Assembly (NCBI RefSeq): GCF_014648995.1
Contig: NZ_BMSE01000019.1
Location: forward strand, 102,190-166,189
Direction: 5' to 3'
Length of the DNA stretch: 64,000 nt
Source of the DNA: Streptomyces massasporeus
GTDB lineage: Bacteria; Actinomycetota; Actinomycetes; Streptomycetales; Streptomycetaceae
Below, piece by piece: positions 33,966 to 43,411 of the stretch; positions within the stretch are counted from its first letter, which is position 1; every line of letters starts with the position of its first letter. The notes under the pieces were generated by a model, which saw only the letters and a list, made by a program, of their open reading frames with translations, did no database searches and was not told where the DNA came from. The translations under genes and the position numbers were made by a program.

Positions 33966-34521
33966 TGCTCCGTCCGCCCTGATATCGGGTTCCGTCGCGC
34001 GGCGTGGGTCTGGGAACCAAGAGGTTCGTCATGGGCGTGGCAGCGCGAGTGGTTCATCATGCACCACACGCGTACCACCGCAGTCAAAGATCGGCTGACA
34101 AGCAACGCTTTCTCACCCCCCGTAGCTGCCCGCTCGACAAGGCGCACCCAATTCAGCGTATCGGGATAGTCGCCTGTCGGGCAGGGGATCGACGCCTCTC
34201 TTGTTGCTCATGCGGACCATGGGGCCCAGGGATGCCGATCAGGCACGCACCGTACGCGGTCGGGGGACGCCTGGGGGTTGACACCCGACACCCGTTCACT
34301 TTTCATCTGATCGTCATCCCGGAATGACAGAGAAATGCGCCGGTTCGCTCGAAAGCCGTCCCAGGACGGCGGACAGCCGGCCGCCGCCCCCGCCGCTCCA
34401 GTGCCTGACCAGCTCCGGCCTCAAGAGCGGCAGAGGGAGATCGGGGCCACATTCCCGGAGAGGGCAAGGTCACAGCCGTTCCCTCTGCTGCTCGTTCGTT
34501 AACGTGGCCTAACATCCGAGC
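33966..34521. other. 556-bp intergenic region without a supportable gene
   Basis: The region separates the divergent antiporter and mutA genes. A perfect TTGACA is seen at 34278-34283, but 17-18 bases later there is no TANNNT, so I do not call a promoter there. The small open frame 34324-34512 is Pro/Arg/Ser-rich and has no convincing start. The mutA -10 lies at the right edge. I see nothing else of note. Confidence 0.5.
34510..34515 (+). promoter_or_regulatory. -10 element TAACAT of the mutAB-meaB operon
   Basis: TAACAT ends 6 bases before the ATG at 34522, so the operon probably has a leaderless transcript. No -35 consensus at 17-18 bases. Confidence 0.5.
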
Positions 34522-36333
34522 ATGACGGTCCTGCCTGACGACGGGCTTGAGCTGGCCGGCGAGTTCCCTGACGTGCCCCATGAGCAGTGGCAGCGCCTTG
34601 TGGCGGGTGTCCTGCGCAAATCGGGCAAGGACGTCGAGGGGGCCGCGGCCGAGGAAGCCCTGTCCACCGCGCTGGAGGACGGGTTGCGCACCCGCCCCCT
34701 CTACACCGCCCACGACTCCGCGCCCGAGCCGGGCCTGCCCGGGTTCGCCCCCTTTGTGCGCGGCGCCCGCGCCGAGGGGAACACGGTCGGCGGCTGGGAC
34801 GTACGGCAACGGCACACGGTGGCCGACCGTGACGCGGTGCTCGGGGACCTGGAGAACGGCGTCACCTCCCTCTGGCTGACGGTCGGGGAGGGCGGCATCG
34901 CGGTGCCCGACCTCGGCCGGGTCCTCGACGGCGTGTACCTCGACCTGGCGCCCGTGGTCCTCGACGCGGGGCGCGACGCCGAGCCCGCCGCGCGGGAGTT
35001 GCTGCGGGTGTACGAGGAGCGGGGTGTCGCCCGGGACGCGGCGCGCGGCAACCTGGGCGCGGATCCGCTCGGGCACGAGGCCCGTACCGGTCAGCGGTGC
35101 GACACCGCTCCGGCGGCGGAGCTCGCGCGGCTGTGCGCCGGGGAGTACCCGGGGCTGCGGGCGCTGACCGTGGACGCGCTGCCGTACCACGAGGCCGGTG
35201 GTTCGGCCGCCCAGGAGCTGGGCTGCTCGCTGGCCACCGGCGTGGCGTACCTGCGGGAGCTGTCCGGGGCCGGCCTGGACGTCGAACAGGCCTGTGCGCA
35301 GCTGGAGTTTCGGTACGCGGCGACCGTCGACCAGTTCCTGACGATCGCCAAGCTGCGGGCCGCGCGCCGACTGTGGGCCCGGGTGGCCGAGGTCTGCGGA
35401 GCGCCCCGGGCGGGGGCGCAGCTCCAGCACGTCGTGACGTCGCCGGTGATGATGACGCGCCGCGACCCGTGGGTGAACATGCTGCGCGCCACGATCGCCA
35501 CGCTGGCCGCCGGCGCGGGCGGGGCCGACGCGGTCACCGTGCTGCCCTTCGACCACGCCCTCGGCCTGCCGGACGCGTTCGCGCGCCGCATCGCCCGCAA
35601 CACCTCCACGATCCTCATCGAGGAGTCGCACCTGGCCCGGGTGATCGACCCGGCGGGCGGCTCCTGGTACGTGGAGCGGCTCACCGACGAACTCGCCCAC
35701 GCGGGATGGGAGTTCTTCCAGCGGATCGAGAGCCTCGGCGGCATGCCGGCCGCCCTGCGCTCGGGCGACCTGGAGCGGGATCTCGCCGAGACCTGGCAGG
35801 CCCGCGCGGGCCTGCTGGCCAAGCGGCGCGAACCCATCACCGGTGTCAGCGAGTTCCCGTTCCTCGCGGAGAAGCCGGTGGTCCGCGCGAGTGCTCCCGA
35901 GCCGCGTTCCGGCGGCCTGCCGCGCGTACGGCGTGACGAGGCGTACGAGGCGCTGCGTGCCCGCTCCGACGCCCACCTCGCGGCGACCGGCTCCCGGCCG
36001 CGGGTCTTCCTCGCCGCGCTGGGCCCGGCCGCGGCTCACACCGCACGTCTCACCTTCGCCTCGAACCTCTTCCAGGCCGGCGGCATCGAGCCGGTCACGG
36101 AAGGCACCTTCGAGGAGAGCGGTGCGACGGAGGCCGTGCTGTGCTCCAGCGACGCGCTGTACGCGGAGCAGGCCGAGGCCGTCGTCCGGGACCTGAAGGC
36201 CGCCGGTGCCCGGCATGTGTTCCTCGCGGGCCGTCCCGGGGAGTACCCCGGTGTCGACGCGTACGTGTTCGCGGGCTGTGACGCCGTCGCCGTGCTGTCC
36301 GCCACCCTCGACCGCATGGGAGTTGTGTCCTGA
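34522..36333 (+). CDS. mutA: methylmalonyl-CoA mutase small subunit
   Basis: A 603-aa subunit of the B12-dependent mutase that interconverts methylmalonyl-CoA and succinyl-CoA. It has the TIM-barrel domain fold of the family (TAHDSAPEPGLPGFAPFVRGA, then RNTSTILIEESHLARVIDPAGGSWYVE in two blocks). The C-terminal region that holds B12 in the large subunit lacks the DxHxxG signature (FLAALGPAAAHTARL), as expected for the non-catalytic partner. It overlaps mutB by one base (TGATG). The mutase supplies or drains methylmalonyl-CoA for polyketide precursors and propionate use. Confidence 0.95.
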   Translation: MTVLPDDGLELAGEFPDVPHEQWQRLVAGVLRKSGKDVEGAAAEEALSTALEDGLRTRPLYTAHDSAPEPGLPGFAPFVRGARAEGNTVGGWDVRQRHTVADRDAVLGDLENGVTSLWLTVGEGGIAVPDLGRVLDGVYLDLAPVVLDAGRDAEPAARELLRVYEERGVARDAARGNLGADPLGHEARTGQRCDTAPAAELARLCAGEYPGLRALTVDALPYHEAGGSAAQELGCSLATGVAYLRELSGAGLDVEQACAQLEFRYAATVDQFLTIAKLRAARRLWARVAEVCGAPRAGAQLQHVVTSPVMMTRRDPWVNMLRATIATLAAGAGGADAVTVLPFDHALGLPDAFARRIARNTSTILIEESHLARVIDPAGGSWYVERLTDELAHAGWEFFQRIESLGGMPAALRSGDLERDLAETWQARAGLLAKRREPITGVSEFPFLAEKPVVRASAPEPRSGGLPRVRRDEAYEALRARSDAHLAATGSRPRVFLAALGPAAAHTARLTFASNLFQAGGIEPVTEGTFEESGATEAVLCSSDALYAEQAEAVVRDLKAAGARHVFLAGRPGEYPGVDAYVFAGCDAVAVLSATLDRMGVVS

Positions 36334-38507
36334 TGGGAATCCCCGACTTCTCCGGGATCGAGCTGGGCACGCCGGCCCCCGACGGCGGCGCCGACGAGTG
36401 GCGTACGGCGGTCAAGAACGCGTCCGGCGGGGACGACCTGCTCTGGGAGACCCCGGAGGGCATCGCCGTCAAGCCGCTCTACACGGGACGTGACCTGGAG
36501 GGCCTGGACTTCCTCGACACGCGGCCGGGAGCGGCGCCGTTCCTGCGCGGCCCGTACCCGACGATGTACGTCAACCAGCCCTGGACGATCCGCCAGTACG
36601 CCGGCTTCTCGACGGCCGAGGAGTCCAACGCCTTCTACCGGCGCAATCTCGCGGCCGGCCAGAAGGGCCTGTCGGTCGCCTTCGACCTGCCGACGCACCG
36701 CGGCTACGACAGTGACCACCCGCGCGTGACGGGCGACGTCGGCATGGCGGGCGTGGCCATCGACTCCATCTACGACATGCGGCAGCTGTTCGACGGGATC
36801 CCGCTGGACAAGATGACGGTGTCGATGACGATGAACGGTGCCGTGCTGCCGGTGCTGGCGCTGTACATCGTGGCGGCGGAGGAGCAGGGCGTACCGCCCG
36901 AGAAGCTGGCCGGAACCATTCAGAACGACATTCTGAAGGAGTTCATGGTCCGCAACACCTACATCTATCCGCCGAAGCCGTCGATGCGGATCATCTCCGA
37001 CATCTTCGCCTACACCTCGCAGCGGATGCCGCGCTACAACTCCATCTCCATCTCCGGCTACCACATCCAGGAGGCGGGTGCGACGGCCGACCTGGAGCTG
37101 GCGTACACGCTCGCGGACGGGGTCGAGTACATCCGCGCGGGGCGTGAAGCGGGCCTGGACGTGGACGCGTTCGCGCCGCGGCTGTCGTTCTTCTGGGCCA
37201 TCGGCATGAACTTCTTCATGGAGGTCGCCAAGCTGCGGGCGGCGCGCCTGCTGTGGGCGAAGCTGGTGAGGCAGTTCGACCCGCAGAACGCCAAGTCCCT
37301 TTCCCTGCGCACCCATTCGCAGACCTCGGGCTGGTCGCTGACCGCGCAGGACGTCTTCAACAACGTGACGCGCACGTGTGTCGAGGCCATGGCGGCGACG
37401 CAGGGCCACACGCAGTCGCTGCACACCAACGCCCTCGACGAGGCGCTCGCGCTGCCCACCGACTTCTCGGCGCGCATCGCCCGCAACACGCAGCTGCTGC
37501 TCCAGCAGGAGTCCGGCACGACCCGGGTGATCGACCCCTGGGGCGGCAGCGCGTACGTGGAGAAGCTGACGTACGACCTGGCCCGGCGGGCCTGGCAGCA
37601 CATCGAGGAGGTCGAGGCCGCGGGCGGCATGGCCAAGGCCATCGACGCGGGCATCCCGAAGCTGCGCATCGAGGAGGCCGCGGCCCGCACACAGGCCCGG
37701 ATCGACTCGGGCCGTCAGCCGGTCATCGGCGTCAACAAGTACCGGGTGGAGACCGACGAGCAGATCGACGTCCTGAAGGTCGACAACTCCTCCGTGCGGG
37801 CGCAGCAGATCGAGAAGCTGCGGCGGCTGCGCGCGGAGCGGGACGAGCGGGCCTGCCAGGACGCGCTGGACGCGCTGACCCGGGCCGCCGGCGGCGAGGG
37901 CAACCTGCTGGAGCTGGCGGTGCACGCGGCCCGTGCGAAGGCCACGGTCGGGGAGATCTCCGACGCCCTGGAGAAGGTGTACGGCCGGCACGCGGGGCAG
38001 ATCCGTACGATCTCCGGCGTGTACCGCAACGAAACCGGAGAGTCCCCGAGCGTGGACCGCACCCGCACCCTGGTGTCCGCCTTCGAGGAGGCCGAGGGCC
38101 GCCGCCCGCGCATCCTGGTCGCGAAGATGGGCCAGGACGGTCACGACCGCGGCCAGAAGGTGATCGCCACGGCCTTCGCCGACCTCGGTTTCGACGTGGA
38201 CGTCGGCCCGCTGTTCCAGACGCCCGCCGAGGTCGCGCGGCAGGCCGTCGAGGCGGACGTGCACATCGTCGGCGTCTCCTCGCTGGCGGCCGGTCACCTC
38301 ACCCTCGTCCCGGCGCTGCGCGAGGCGCTGGCCGAGGAGGGCCGCGAGGACATCATGATCGTGGTCGGCGGGGTGATCCCGCCGCAGGACGTGCCGACGC
38401 TGCTGGAGATGGGCGCGGCGGCCGTCTTCCCGCCCGGGACGGTGATCCCGGACGCGGCCCACGACCTGGTGCGGCGGCTGTCGGACGGCCTCGGGCACGC
38501 CCTGTGA
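36333..38507 (+). CDS. mutB: methylmalonyl-CoA mutase large, catalytic subunit
   Basis: A 724-aa catalytic subunit. The CoA-binding barrel includes RGPYPTMYVNQPWTIRQYAG and LPTHRGYDSDHP; the C-terminal cobalamin domain carries the ligand motif GQDGHDRGQ, followed by VHIVGVSSLAAGH. Length and motifs are normal. It is coupled to mutA (TGATG) and to meaB (GTGA). It forms a heterodimer with MutA in the cytoplasm. Confidence 0.97.
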   Translation: MGIPDFSGIELGTPAPDGGADEWRTAVKNASGGDDLLWETPEGIAVKPLYTGRDLEGLDFLDTRPGAAPFLRGPYPTMYVNQPWTIRQYAGFSTAEESNAFYRRNLAAGQKGLSVAFDLPTHRGYDSDHPRVTGDVGMAGVAIDSIYDMRQLFDGIPLDKMTVSMTMNGAVLPVLALYIVAAEEQGVPPEKLAGTIQNDILKEFMVRNTYIYPPKPSMRIISDIFAYTSQRMPRYNSISISGYHIQEAGATADLELAYTLADGVEYIRAGREAGLDVDAFAPRLSFFWAIGMNFFMEVAKLRAARLLWAKLVRQFDPQNAKSLSLRTHSQTSGWSLTAQDVFNNVTRTCVEAMAATQGHTQSLHTNALDEALALPTDFSARIARNTQLLLQQESGTTRVIDPWGGSAYVEKLTYDLARRAWQHIEEVEAAGGMAKAIDAGIPKLRIEEAAARTQARIDSGRQPVIGVNKYRVETDEQIDVLKVDNSSVRAQQIEKLRRLRAERDERACQDALDALTRAAGGEGNLLELAVHAARAKATVGEISDALEKVYGRHAGQIRTISGVYRNETGESPSVDRTRTLVSAFEEAEGRRPRILVAKMGQDGHDRGQKVIATAFADLGFDVDVGPLFQTPAEVARQAVEADVHIVGVSSLAAGHLTLVPALREALAEEGREDIMIVVGGVIPPQDVPTLLEMGAAAVFPPGTVIPDAAHDLVRRLSDGLGHAL

Positions 38508-39496
38508 TCGATGTCGACGCGTATGTGAAGGGCGTACTCGACGGGAAGCGGGCGATCATCGCCCGCGCCATCACACTCGTCGAGTCGACCCGGCCGCAGC
38601 ACCGGGCGCTGGCCCAGGAACTGCTGACCGCGCTGCTGCCGCTCAGCGGCCGGGCCCGGCGGATCGGCGTCAGCGGGGTGCCGGGCGTGGGCAAGTCGAC
38701 GTTCATCGACGCGTTCGGCACACTGCTGACCTCGCTCGGACACCGGGTGGCGGTCCTGGCCGTGGATCCCTCCTCCAGCCGTACGGGCGGTTCCATCCTG
38801 GGTGACAAGACCCGGATGGAGCGCCTGGCCGTGGACCCGGCGGCGTTCGTGCGCCCGTCCCCCACGGCGGGCACGCTGGGCGGGGTCGCGAAGGCCACCC
38901 GCGAATCGATCGTGGTGATGGAGGCGGCCGGCTACGACGTGGTCCTGGTGGAGACGGTCGGTGTCGGCCAGTCCGAGACCGCCGTCGCGAACATGGTCGA
39001 CACCTTCCTGCTGCTCACCCTCGCGCGCACGGGCGACCAGCTCCAGGGCATCAAGAAGGGCGTGCTGGAGCTCGCCGACGTGATCGCCGTCAACAAGGCG
39101 GACGGGCCGCACGAGCGCGACGCCCGTGCCGCCGCGCGGGAACTGGCGGGCGCGCTGCGCCTGATGCACGGCAAGGACGCGTTCTGGACCCCGCCGGTGC
39201 TGCACTGCAGTGCCCGCGAGTCGACCGGCCTGGACACGGTGTGGGAGCGCCTGGAGCAGCACCGCACCCTGCTGGACTCCACCGGCCGCCTCACCGCGAA
39301 GCGGCGCGACCAGCAGGTCGACTGGACCTGGACCATGGTCCGCGACGAACTCCTCGGCCGCCTCCAGGCCGACCCGGCGGTACGGGCGCTGGCGCCGGTG
39401 CTGGAACAGCGGGTCCGGGAGGGCGAGCTCACCCCGACGCTGGCCGCGGAGCGGATCCTCGGTGCGCTCGGGGGTTCCGGGACAGCGGGTCCCTGA
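38504..39496 (+). CDS. meaB: methylmalonyl-CoA mutase-associated GTPase MeaB
   Basis: A 330-aa G3E-family GTPase that gates cobalamin loading and protects the mutase from inactivation. The motifs are Walker A GVPGVGKS (58-65), AVDPSSSRTGGSILGDKTRM, VETVGVGQSE and the base-recognition NKADG. The GTG start overlaps the mutB stop (GTGA), and the open frame far upstream is a shadow of mutB. Placement directly after mutA-mutB is the standard arrangement. Confidence 0.95.
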   Translation: MIDVDAYVKGVLDGKRAIIARAITLVESTRPQHRALAQELLTALLPLSGRARRIGVSGVPGVGKSTFIDAFGTLLTSLGHRVAVLAVDPSSSRTGGSILGDKTRMERLAVDPAAFVRPSPTAGTLGGVAKATRESIVVMEAAGYDVVLVETVGVGQSETAVANMVDTFLLLTLARTGDQLQGIKKGVLELADVIAVNKADGPHERDARAAARELAGALRLMHGKDAFWTPPVLHCSARESTGLDTVWERLEQHRTLLDSTGRLTAKRRDQQVDWTWTMVRDELLGRLQADPAVRALAPVLEQRVREGELTPTLAAERILGALGGSGTAGP

Positions 39497-39534
39497 GCCC
39501 TGAGCAGCCGGGACGGCGATTTCGCATACCCGGC

Positions 39535-39550
39535 TTGCATGACTATGCAA
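39535..39550. promoter_or_regulatory. ARG box (ArgR/AhrC operator) of argG
   Basis: TTGCATGACTATGCAA is an inverted repeat (TTGCAT/ATGCAA) matching the ArgR half-site pattern. It covers the -35 and most of the spacer of the argG promoter, so ArgR with arginine should repress. Confidence 0.8.
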
Positions 39551-39563
39551 AGTGATACATACT
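39535..39563 (+). promoter_or_regulatory. argG promoter
   Basis: -35 TTGCAT (39535-39540), a 17-base spacer, -10 CATACT (39558-39563), then 6 bases to the ATG at 39570, predicting leaderless mRNA. This is the best-formed promoter in the window. Confidence 0.65.
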
Positions 39564-39569
39564 CTTTCT

Positions 39570-41024
39570 ATGTCCAAGGTCCTCACCTCCCTGCCCGCCG
39601 GCGAACGCGTCGGCATCGCCTTCTCGGGCGGTCTCGACACCTCCGTCGCGGTCGCGTGGATGCGCGACAAGGGCGCCGTCCCGTGCACCTACACCGCCGA
39701 CATCGGCCAGTACGACGAGCCCGACATCGCCTCGGTGCCCGGCCGCGCCAAGACCTACGGGGCCGAGATCGCGCGTCTGGTCGACTGCCGTGCCGCGCTC
39801 GTCGAGGAGGGCCTGGCCGCACTGACCTGCGGCGCGTTCCACATCCGCTCGGGCGGGCGGGCGTACTTCAACACCACCCCGCTCGGCCGCGCCGTCACCG
39901 GCACGCTCCTGGTCAGGGCGATGCTCGAGGACAACGTCCAGATCTGGGGCGACGGCTCGACCTTCAAGGGCAACGACATCGAGCGGTTCTACCGCTACGG
40001 CCTGCTCGCCAACCCCCACCTGCGCATCTACAAGCCCTGGCTGGACGCGAACTTCGTGACGGAGCTCGGCGGCCGCAAGGAAATGTCGGAGTGGCTGCTG
40101 GCCCACGGCCTGCCCTACCGGGACAGCACGGAGAAGGCGTACTCCACGGACGCCAACATCTGGGGCGCCACCCACGAGGCCAAGACGCTGGAGCACCTGG
40201 ACACCGGCGTCGAGACCGTCGAGCCGATCATGGGCGTCCGGTTCTGGGACCCGTCGGTCGAGATCGCCGCCGAGGACGTGACGATCGGCTTCGCCGAGGG
40301 CCGCCCGGTGACGATCAACGGCAAGGAGTTCGCCTCCCCCGTCGACCTGGTCATGGAGGCCAACGCCATCGGCGGCCGGCACGGCCTGGGCATGTCGGAC
40401 CAGATCGAGAACCGGATCATCGAGGCCAAGAGCCGCGGCATCTACGAGGCCCCGGGCATGGCCCTGCTGCACGCCGCCTACGAGCGCCTCGTCAACGCGA
40501 TCCACAACGAGGACACCCTCGCCCAGTACCACGCCGAGGGCCGGCGCCTCGGCCGGCTGATGTACGAGGGCCGCTGGCTGGACCCGCAGGCGCTGATGAT
40601 CCGCGAGTCGCTCCAGCGCTGGGTCGGCGCCGCCGTCACCGGCGAGGTGACGCTGCGGCTGCGGCGCGGTGAGGACTACTCGATCCTCGACACCATGGGC
40701 CCGGCGTTCAGCTACCACCCGGACAAGCTGTCCATGGAGCGCACCGAGGACTCCGCGTTCGGCCCGGTGGACCGGATCGGCCAGCTCACCATGCGCAACC
40801 TCGACATCGCAGACTCCCGCGCCAAGCTGGAGCAGTACGCGGGCATCGGCCTGATCGGCACCGGCAGCCCCACCATCGGCGCCTCCCAGGCCGCCGCGAC
40901 CGGACTGATCGGCACCATGCCGGAGCTGCCGCAGGGCGGCGCCGAGGCCATCGCCTCCCGGGGTGAGGTCTCGGAGGAGGACGCGTGGCTGGACCGGGCC
41001 GCGATGGAGTCCGGCACGGACTGA
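39570..41024 (+). CDS. argG: argininosuccinate synthase
   Basis: A 484-aa enzyme that joins citrulline and aspartate using ATP in arginine synthesis. The N-terminal PP-loop FSGGLDTSVAVAW binds ATP; YTADIGQYDEPD and GNDIERFYRYG follow. At 484 aa it belongs to the longer, E. coli-like subgroup rather than the roughly 400-aa type. I start at the ATG at 39570, set by the promoter spacing; an in-frame start at 39552 would fall inside the promoter. Regulation by ArgR is indicated by the operator upstream. No other arg gene is adjacent. Confidence 0.96.
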   Translation: MSKVLTSLPAGERVGIAFSGGLDTSVAVAWMRDKGAVPCTYTADIGQYDEPDIASVPGRAKTYGAEIARLVDCRAALVEEGLAALTCGAFHIRSGGRAYFNTTPLGRAVTGTLLVRAMLEDNVQIWGDGSTFKGNDIERFYRYGLLANPHLRIYKPWLDANFVTELGGRKEMSEWLLAHGLPYRDSTEKAYSTDANIWGATHEAKTLEHLDTGVETVEPIMGVRFWDPSVEIAAEDVTIGFAEGRPVTINGKEFASPVDLVMEANAIGGRHGLGMSDQIENRIIEAKSRGIYEAPGMALLHAAYERLVNAIHNEDTLAQYHAEGRRLGRLMYEGRWLDPQALMIRESLQRWVGAAVTGEVTLRLRRGEDYSILDTMGPAFSYHPDKLSMERTEDSAFGPVDRIGQLTMRNLDIADSRAKLEQYAGIGLIGTGSPTIGASQAAATGLIGTMPELPQGGAEAIASRGEVSEEDAWLDRAAMESGTD

Positions 41025-41041
41025 CCCCACAGCACCGCCGG

Positions 41042-41074
41042 GAGGCCGGCCCGACATCGCGTCGGGCCGGCCTC
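41042..41074. terminator. bidirectional intrinsic terminator hairpin
   Basis: GAGGCCGGCCCGAC, loop ATCGC, GTCGGGCCGGCCTC: a perfect 14-bp stem between the convergent argG and protease genes. It lacks a T-tract, as is common in Streptomyces. Confidence 0.75.
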
Positions 41075-41122
41075 GACGCGCGATGCACGCACGGCGAACA
41101 CGCCTGTTCTGTGGGGTCCTTG

Positions 41123-41812
41123 CTACCGGCCCAGTGCCGACGCGCCTTCGGTGGACGCCTCTTCGGGCAAGCACCCGTCGACCCCTGCCTCCTGCCCCAT
41201 GGCGAAGGCGTCGACCCGCTCGGAGGCGCTTCCGTGGTCCCCTTCCTTCGTCCAGGGGGTCTGGTCGGCGTCCCGTACGAGGGCCGTGTGCAGCTCGTCG
41301 ACGTCCCCCGAGTCGAAGACGACCGTTCCGTCCTGCGCGGCACCCTCGAGTTCAGCGCCGGCCAGGCAGTCCGCCTGCAACTCACCGTCGACCGTCTGCA
41401 GTTCGGCGTCCAGGCGGTTCTGTATCGCATGGCCCCATTCGTGCGCGACGACCAGGTAGACGAACGCGTCTCCGTACCGGTAGCCGAACTCCATGAGGTC
41501 GGTGTCCCAGGCGACGTAGTCCTCGACCGTGCTGCAGTAGAAGGCGTTGTCGTCCTCCAGCGGTTCCCCGTCGCAGGTGGGGACATCCGCGGAAGCGCCG
41601 TCGTACTCGCCCAGGACAGTGGGCGGGACGTAGGTCTCCGTGAAGAACTCGGACCAGTGGGCGTCCCAATACGCGTCGACGGCCTGCACGGCTGTTTCGA
41701 TGTCCTCGCCCATGTCGTCACGCGCGGGGGCCCCGTACGCATAACCACCTGAAACGGCCAGCACCGCAGTGGCCAGCAGTGCGCACACGCGTATCCGAAG
41801 CTGATGGGTCAT
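41123..41812 (-). CDS. secreted neutral zinc metalloprotease (PF04228-like)
   Basis: A 229-aa protein with a signal peptide (basic ITHQLRIR-type start, hydrophobic ALLATAVLAVSGGYAYG, cleavage near Ala28-Pro29). The zinc site is HEWGH (124-128) with a downstream Glu ligand in ELQADCLAG. The family is the putative neutral zinc metallopeptidases (YpfJ-like). Four cysteines (in DVPTC, FYCST, ADCLAG, DGCLPE) could form disulfides. GGAG lies 6 bases before the ATG at 41812. It converges with argG across a terminator; its substrate is unknown. Confidence 0.88.
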   Translation of the reverse strand: MTHQLRIRVCALLATAVLAVSGGYAYGAPARDDMGEDIETAVQAVDAYWDAHWSEFFTETYVPPTVLGEYDGASADVPTCDGEPLEDDNAFYCSTVEDYVAWDTDLMEFGYRYGDAFVYLVVAHEWGHAIQNRLDAELQTVDGELQADCLAGAELEGAAQDGTVVFDSGDVDELHTALVRDADQTPWTKEGDHGSASERVDAFAMGQEAGVDGCLPEEASTEGASALGR

Positions 41813-41936
41813 GACCGACTCCGCACCATGCCGGTGTCGCAACGCGGCTGCGCCCTCGGCGCGTGCCCGGCGTTGCCGTGATGCCTCTCCACACCAGTCA
41901 ACGCCGATACCGTGCCGACCGCACCCCCGGCCGGCC

Positions 41937-41967
41937 GGTGCCCCGCCGGCCGTACCGGCGGGGCACC
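41937..41967 (-). terminator. terminator hairpin after pntB
   Basis: GGTGCCCCGCCGG, loop CCGTA, CCGGCGGGGCACC: a perfect 13-bp stem starting 4 bases beyond the pntB stop on the minus strand. Confidence 0.7.
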
Positions 41968-41971
41968 GGGC

Positions 41972-43405
41972 TCAGCGCGAGGTGCCGGCCATCTCCCGGA
42001 CCGGTGCATCCAGGGAGTCCAGGCCGCGCAGGATGTCCTCCACGCGCTGCCGGGCGTCACCGAACAGCATCTGGGTGTTCTCGCGGAAGAACAGCGGGTT
42101 CTGCACGCCCGCGTAGCCGGCGGCCATGGAGCGCTTGAAGACGATCACGTTGGACGCCTCCCAGACGTGCAGGACCGGCATCCCGGCGATGGGGCTGGAG
42201 GGGTTGTCGGTCGCGGCCGGGTTGACCGTGTCGTTGGCGCCGATGACCAGGACGACCGAGGTGGCGGCGAAGTCGTCGTTGATCTCGTCCATCTCCAGGA
42301 CGATGTCGTAGGGCACGTTGGCCTCGGCGAGCAGCACGTTCATGTGCCCGGGCAGCCGCCCTGCGACGGGGTGGATGCCGAAGCGCACCTCGACGCCCCG
42401 GTCGCGCAGCTTGCGCGCCAACTCGGCGACCGGGTACTGGGCCTGGGCGACGGCCATGCCGTAACCCGGCGTGATGATGACCGAGGTGGCGTCGCGGAGC
42501 AGTTCGGCGGTCTCCTCGGCGTTGATCTCCCGGTGCTCGCCGTGCTCGTCGTCGTCGGCGGCGGCCGCCGGGGTCCCGAAGCCGCCCGCGATCACCGAGA
42601 TGAAGGAGCGGTTCATCGCCTTGCACATGATGTACGACAGGTAGGCACCGGAGGAGCCGACCAGCGCGCCGGTGACGATGAGCAGGTTGTTGGCGAGCAG
42701 GAAGCCCGAAGCGGCCGCGGCCCAGCCGGAGTAGCTGTTGAGCATGGAGACGACCACCGGCATGTCACCGCCGCCGATGGAGGCGACCAGGTGGGCGCCG
42801 AGGGCGAGCGCGATCACGGTGACCGCGATGAGCAGGCCCATGCCGGGGCGTACGACGAACGCCACCGTGAGCCCGACGAACGCGACGAGCGCGCCGATGT
42901 TGAGGACGTGCTTGCCGGGCAGCGTGAGCGGACGGGAGTTGATGCGCGCCGAGAGCTTCAGGTAGGCGACGACGGAGCCCGTGAAGGTGACGGCGCCGAT
43001 GAACACCCCGATGAACACCTCGGCGTGATGGATGCCCAGCAGCGAGCCCGAGAGTTCGGCGTCGACGTCGAGGTAGCCGTTCCAGCCGACGAACGCGGCG
43101 GCCAGGCCCACGAGGCTGTGCATGATGGCGATCAGCTCCGGCATGCCGGTCATCTCCACCACCCGGGCCCGCCACAGGCCGATGCCCGCGCCGAGGGCCG
43201 TGGCGACGACGATCAGCACGAGCCCGCTCGCGGTGATGCTGCGGGAGGCGAGCCCGACCGTGGCGGCCAGGGCGACGACCATGCCCGCGATGCCCCAGAC
43301 GACTCCCGAACGGGACGTCTTGTGCTGGGAGAGTCCGGCGAGGCTGAGGATGAACAGCAGCGCCGCGACGACGTAGGCGGCCTGGGCGGCCGTGTCTGTG
43401 GTCAT
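41972..43405 (-). CDS. pntB: NAD(P) transhydrogenase subunit beta
   Basis: A 477-aa subunit. About nine hydrophobic helices form the proton channel, followed by the NADP-binding domain (VIITPGYGMAVAQAQYP, VRFGIHPVAGRLPGHMNVLLAEA in two blocks, VLVIGANDTVNPAA). With PntA it transfers hydride between NADH and NADP coupled to proton flow, making NADPH. The gene starts 6 bases after pntA and ends just before a strong hairpin. Confidence 0.95.
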   Translation of the reverse strand: MTTDTAAQAAYVVAALLFILSLAGLSQHKTSRSGVVWGIAGMVVALAATVGLASRSITASGLVLIVVATALGAGIGLWRARVVEMTGMPELIAIMHSLVGLAAAFVGWNGYLDVDAELSGSLLGIHHAEVFIGVFIGAVTFTGSVVAYLKLSARINSRPLTLPGKHVLNIGALVAFVGLTVAFVVRPGMGLLIAVTVIALALGAHLVASIGGGDMPVVVSMLNSYSGWAAAASGFLLANNLLIVTGALVGSSGAYLSYIMCKAMNRSFISVIAGGFGTPAAAADDDEHGEHREINAEETAELLRDATSVIITPGYGMAVAQAQYPVAELARKLRDRGVEVRFGIHPVAGRLPGHMNVLLAEANVPYDIVLEMDEINDDFAATSVVLVIGANDTVNPAATDNPSSPIAGMPVLHVWEASNVIVFKRSMAAGYAGVQNPLFFRENTQMLFGDARQRVEDILRGLDSLDAPVREMAGTSR

Positions 43406-43411
43406 CCCTGA

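Noticed and set aside
34278..34310. Promoter from the perfect TTGACA
   Set aside because: No TANNNT lies 16-19 bases downstream.
34324..34512. Possible 62-aa gene before mutA
   Set aside because: Arg/Ser/Pro-rich translation, no ribosome site, and its end lies beside the mutA -10.
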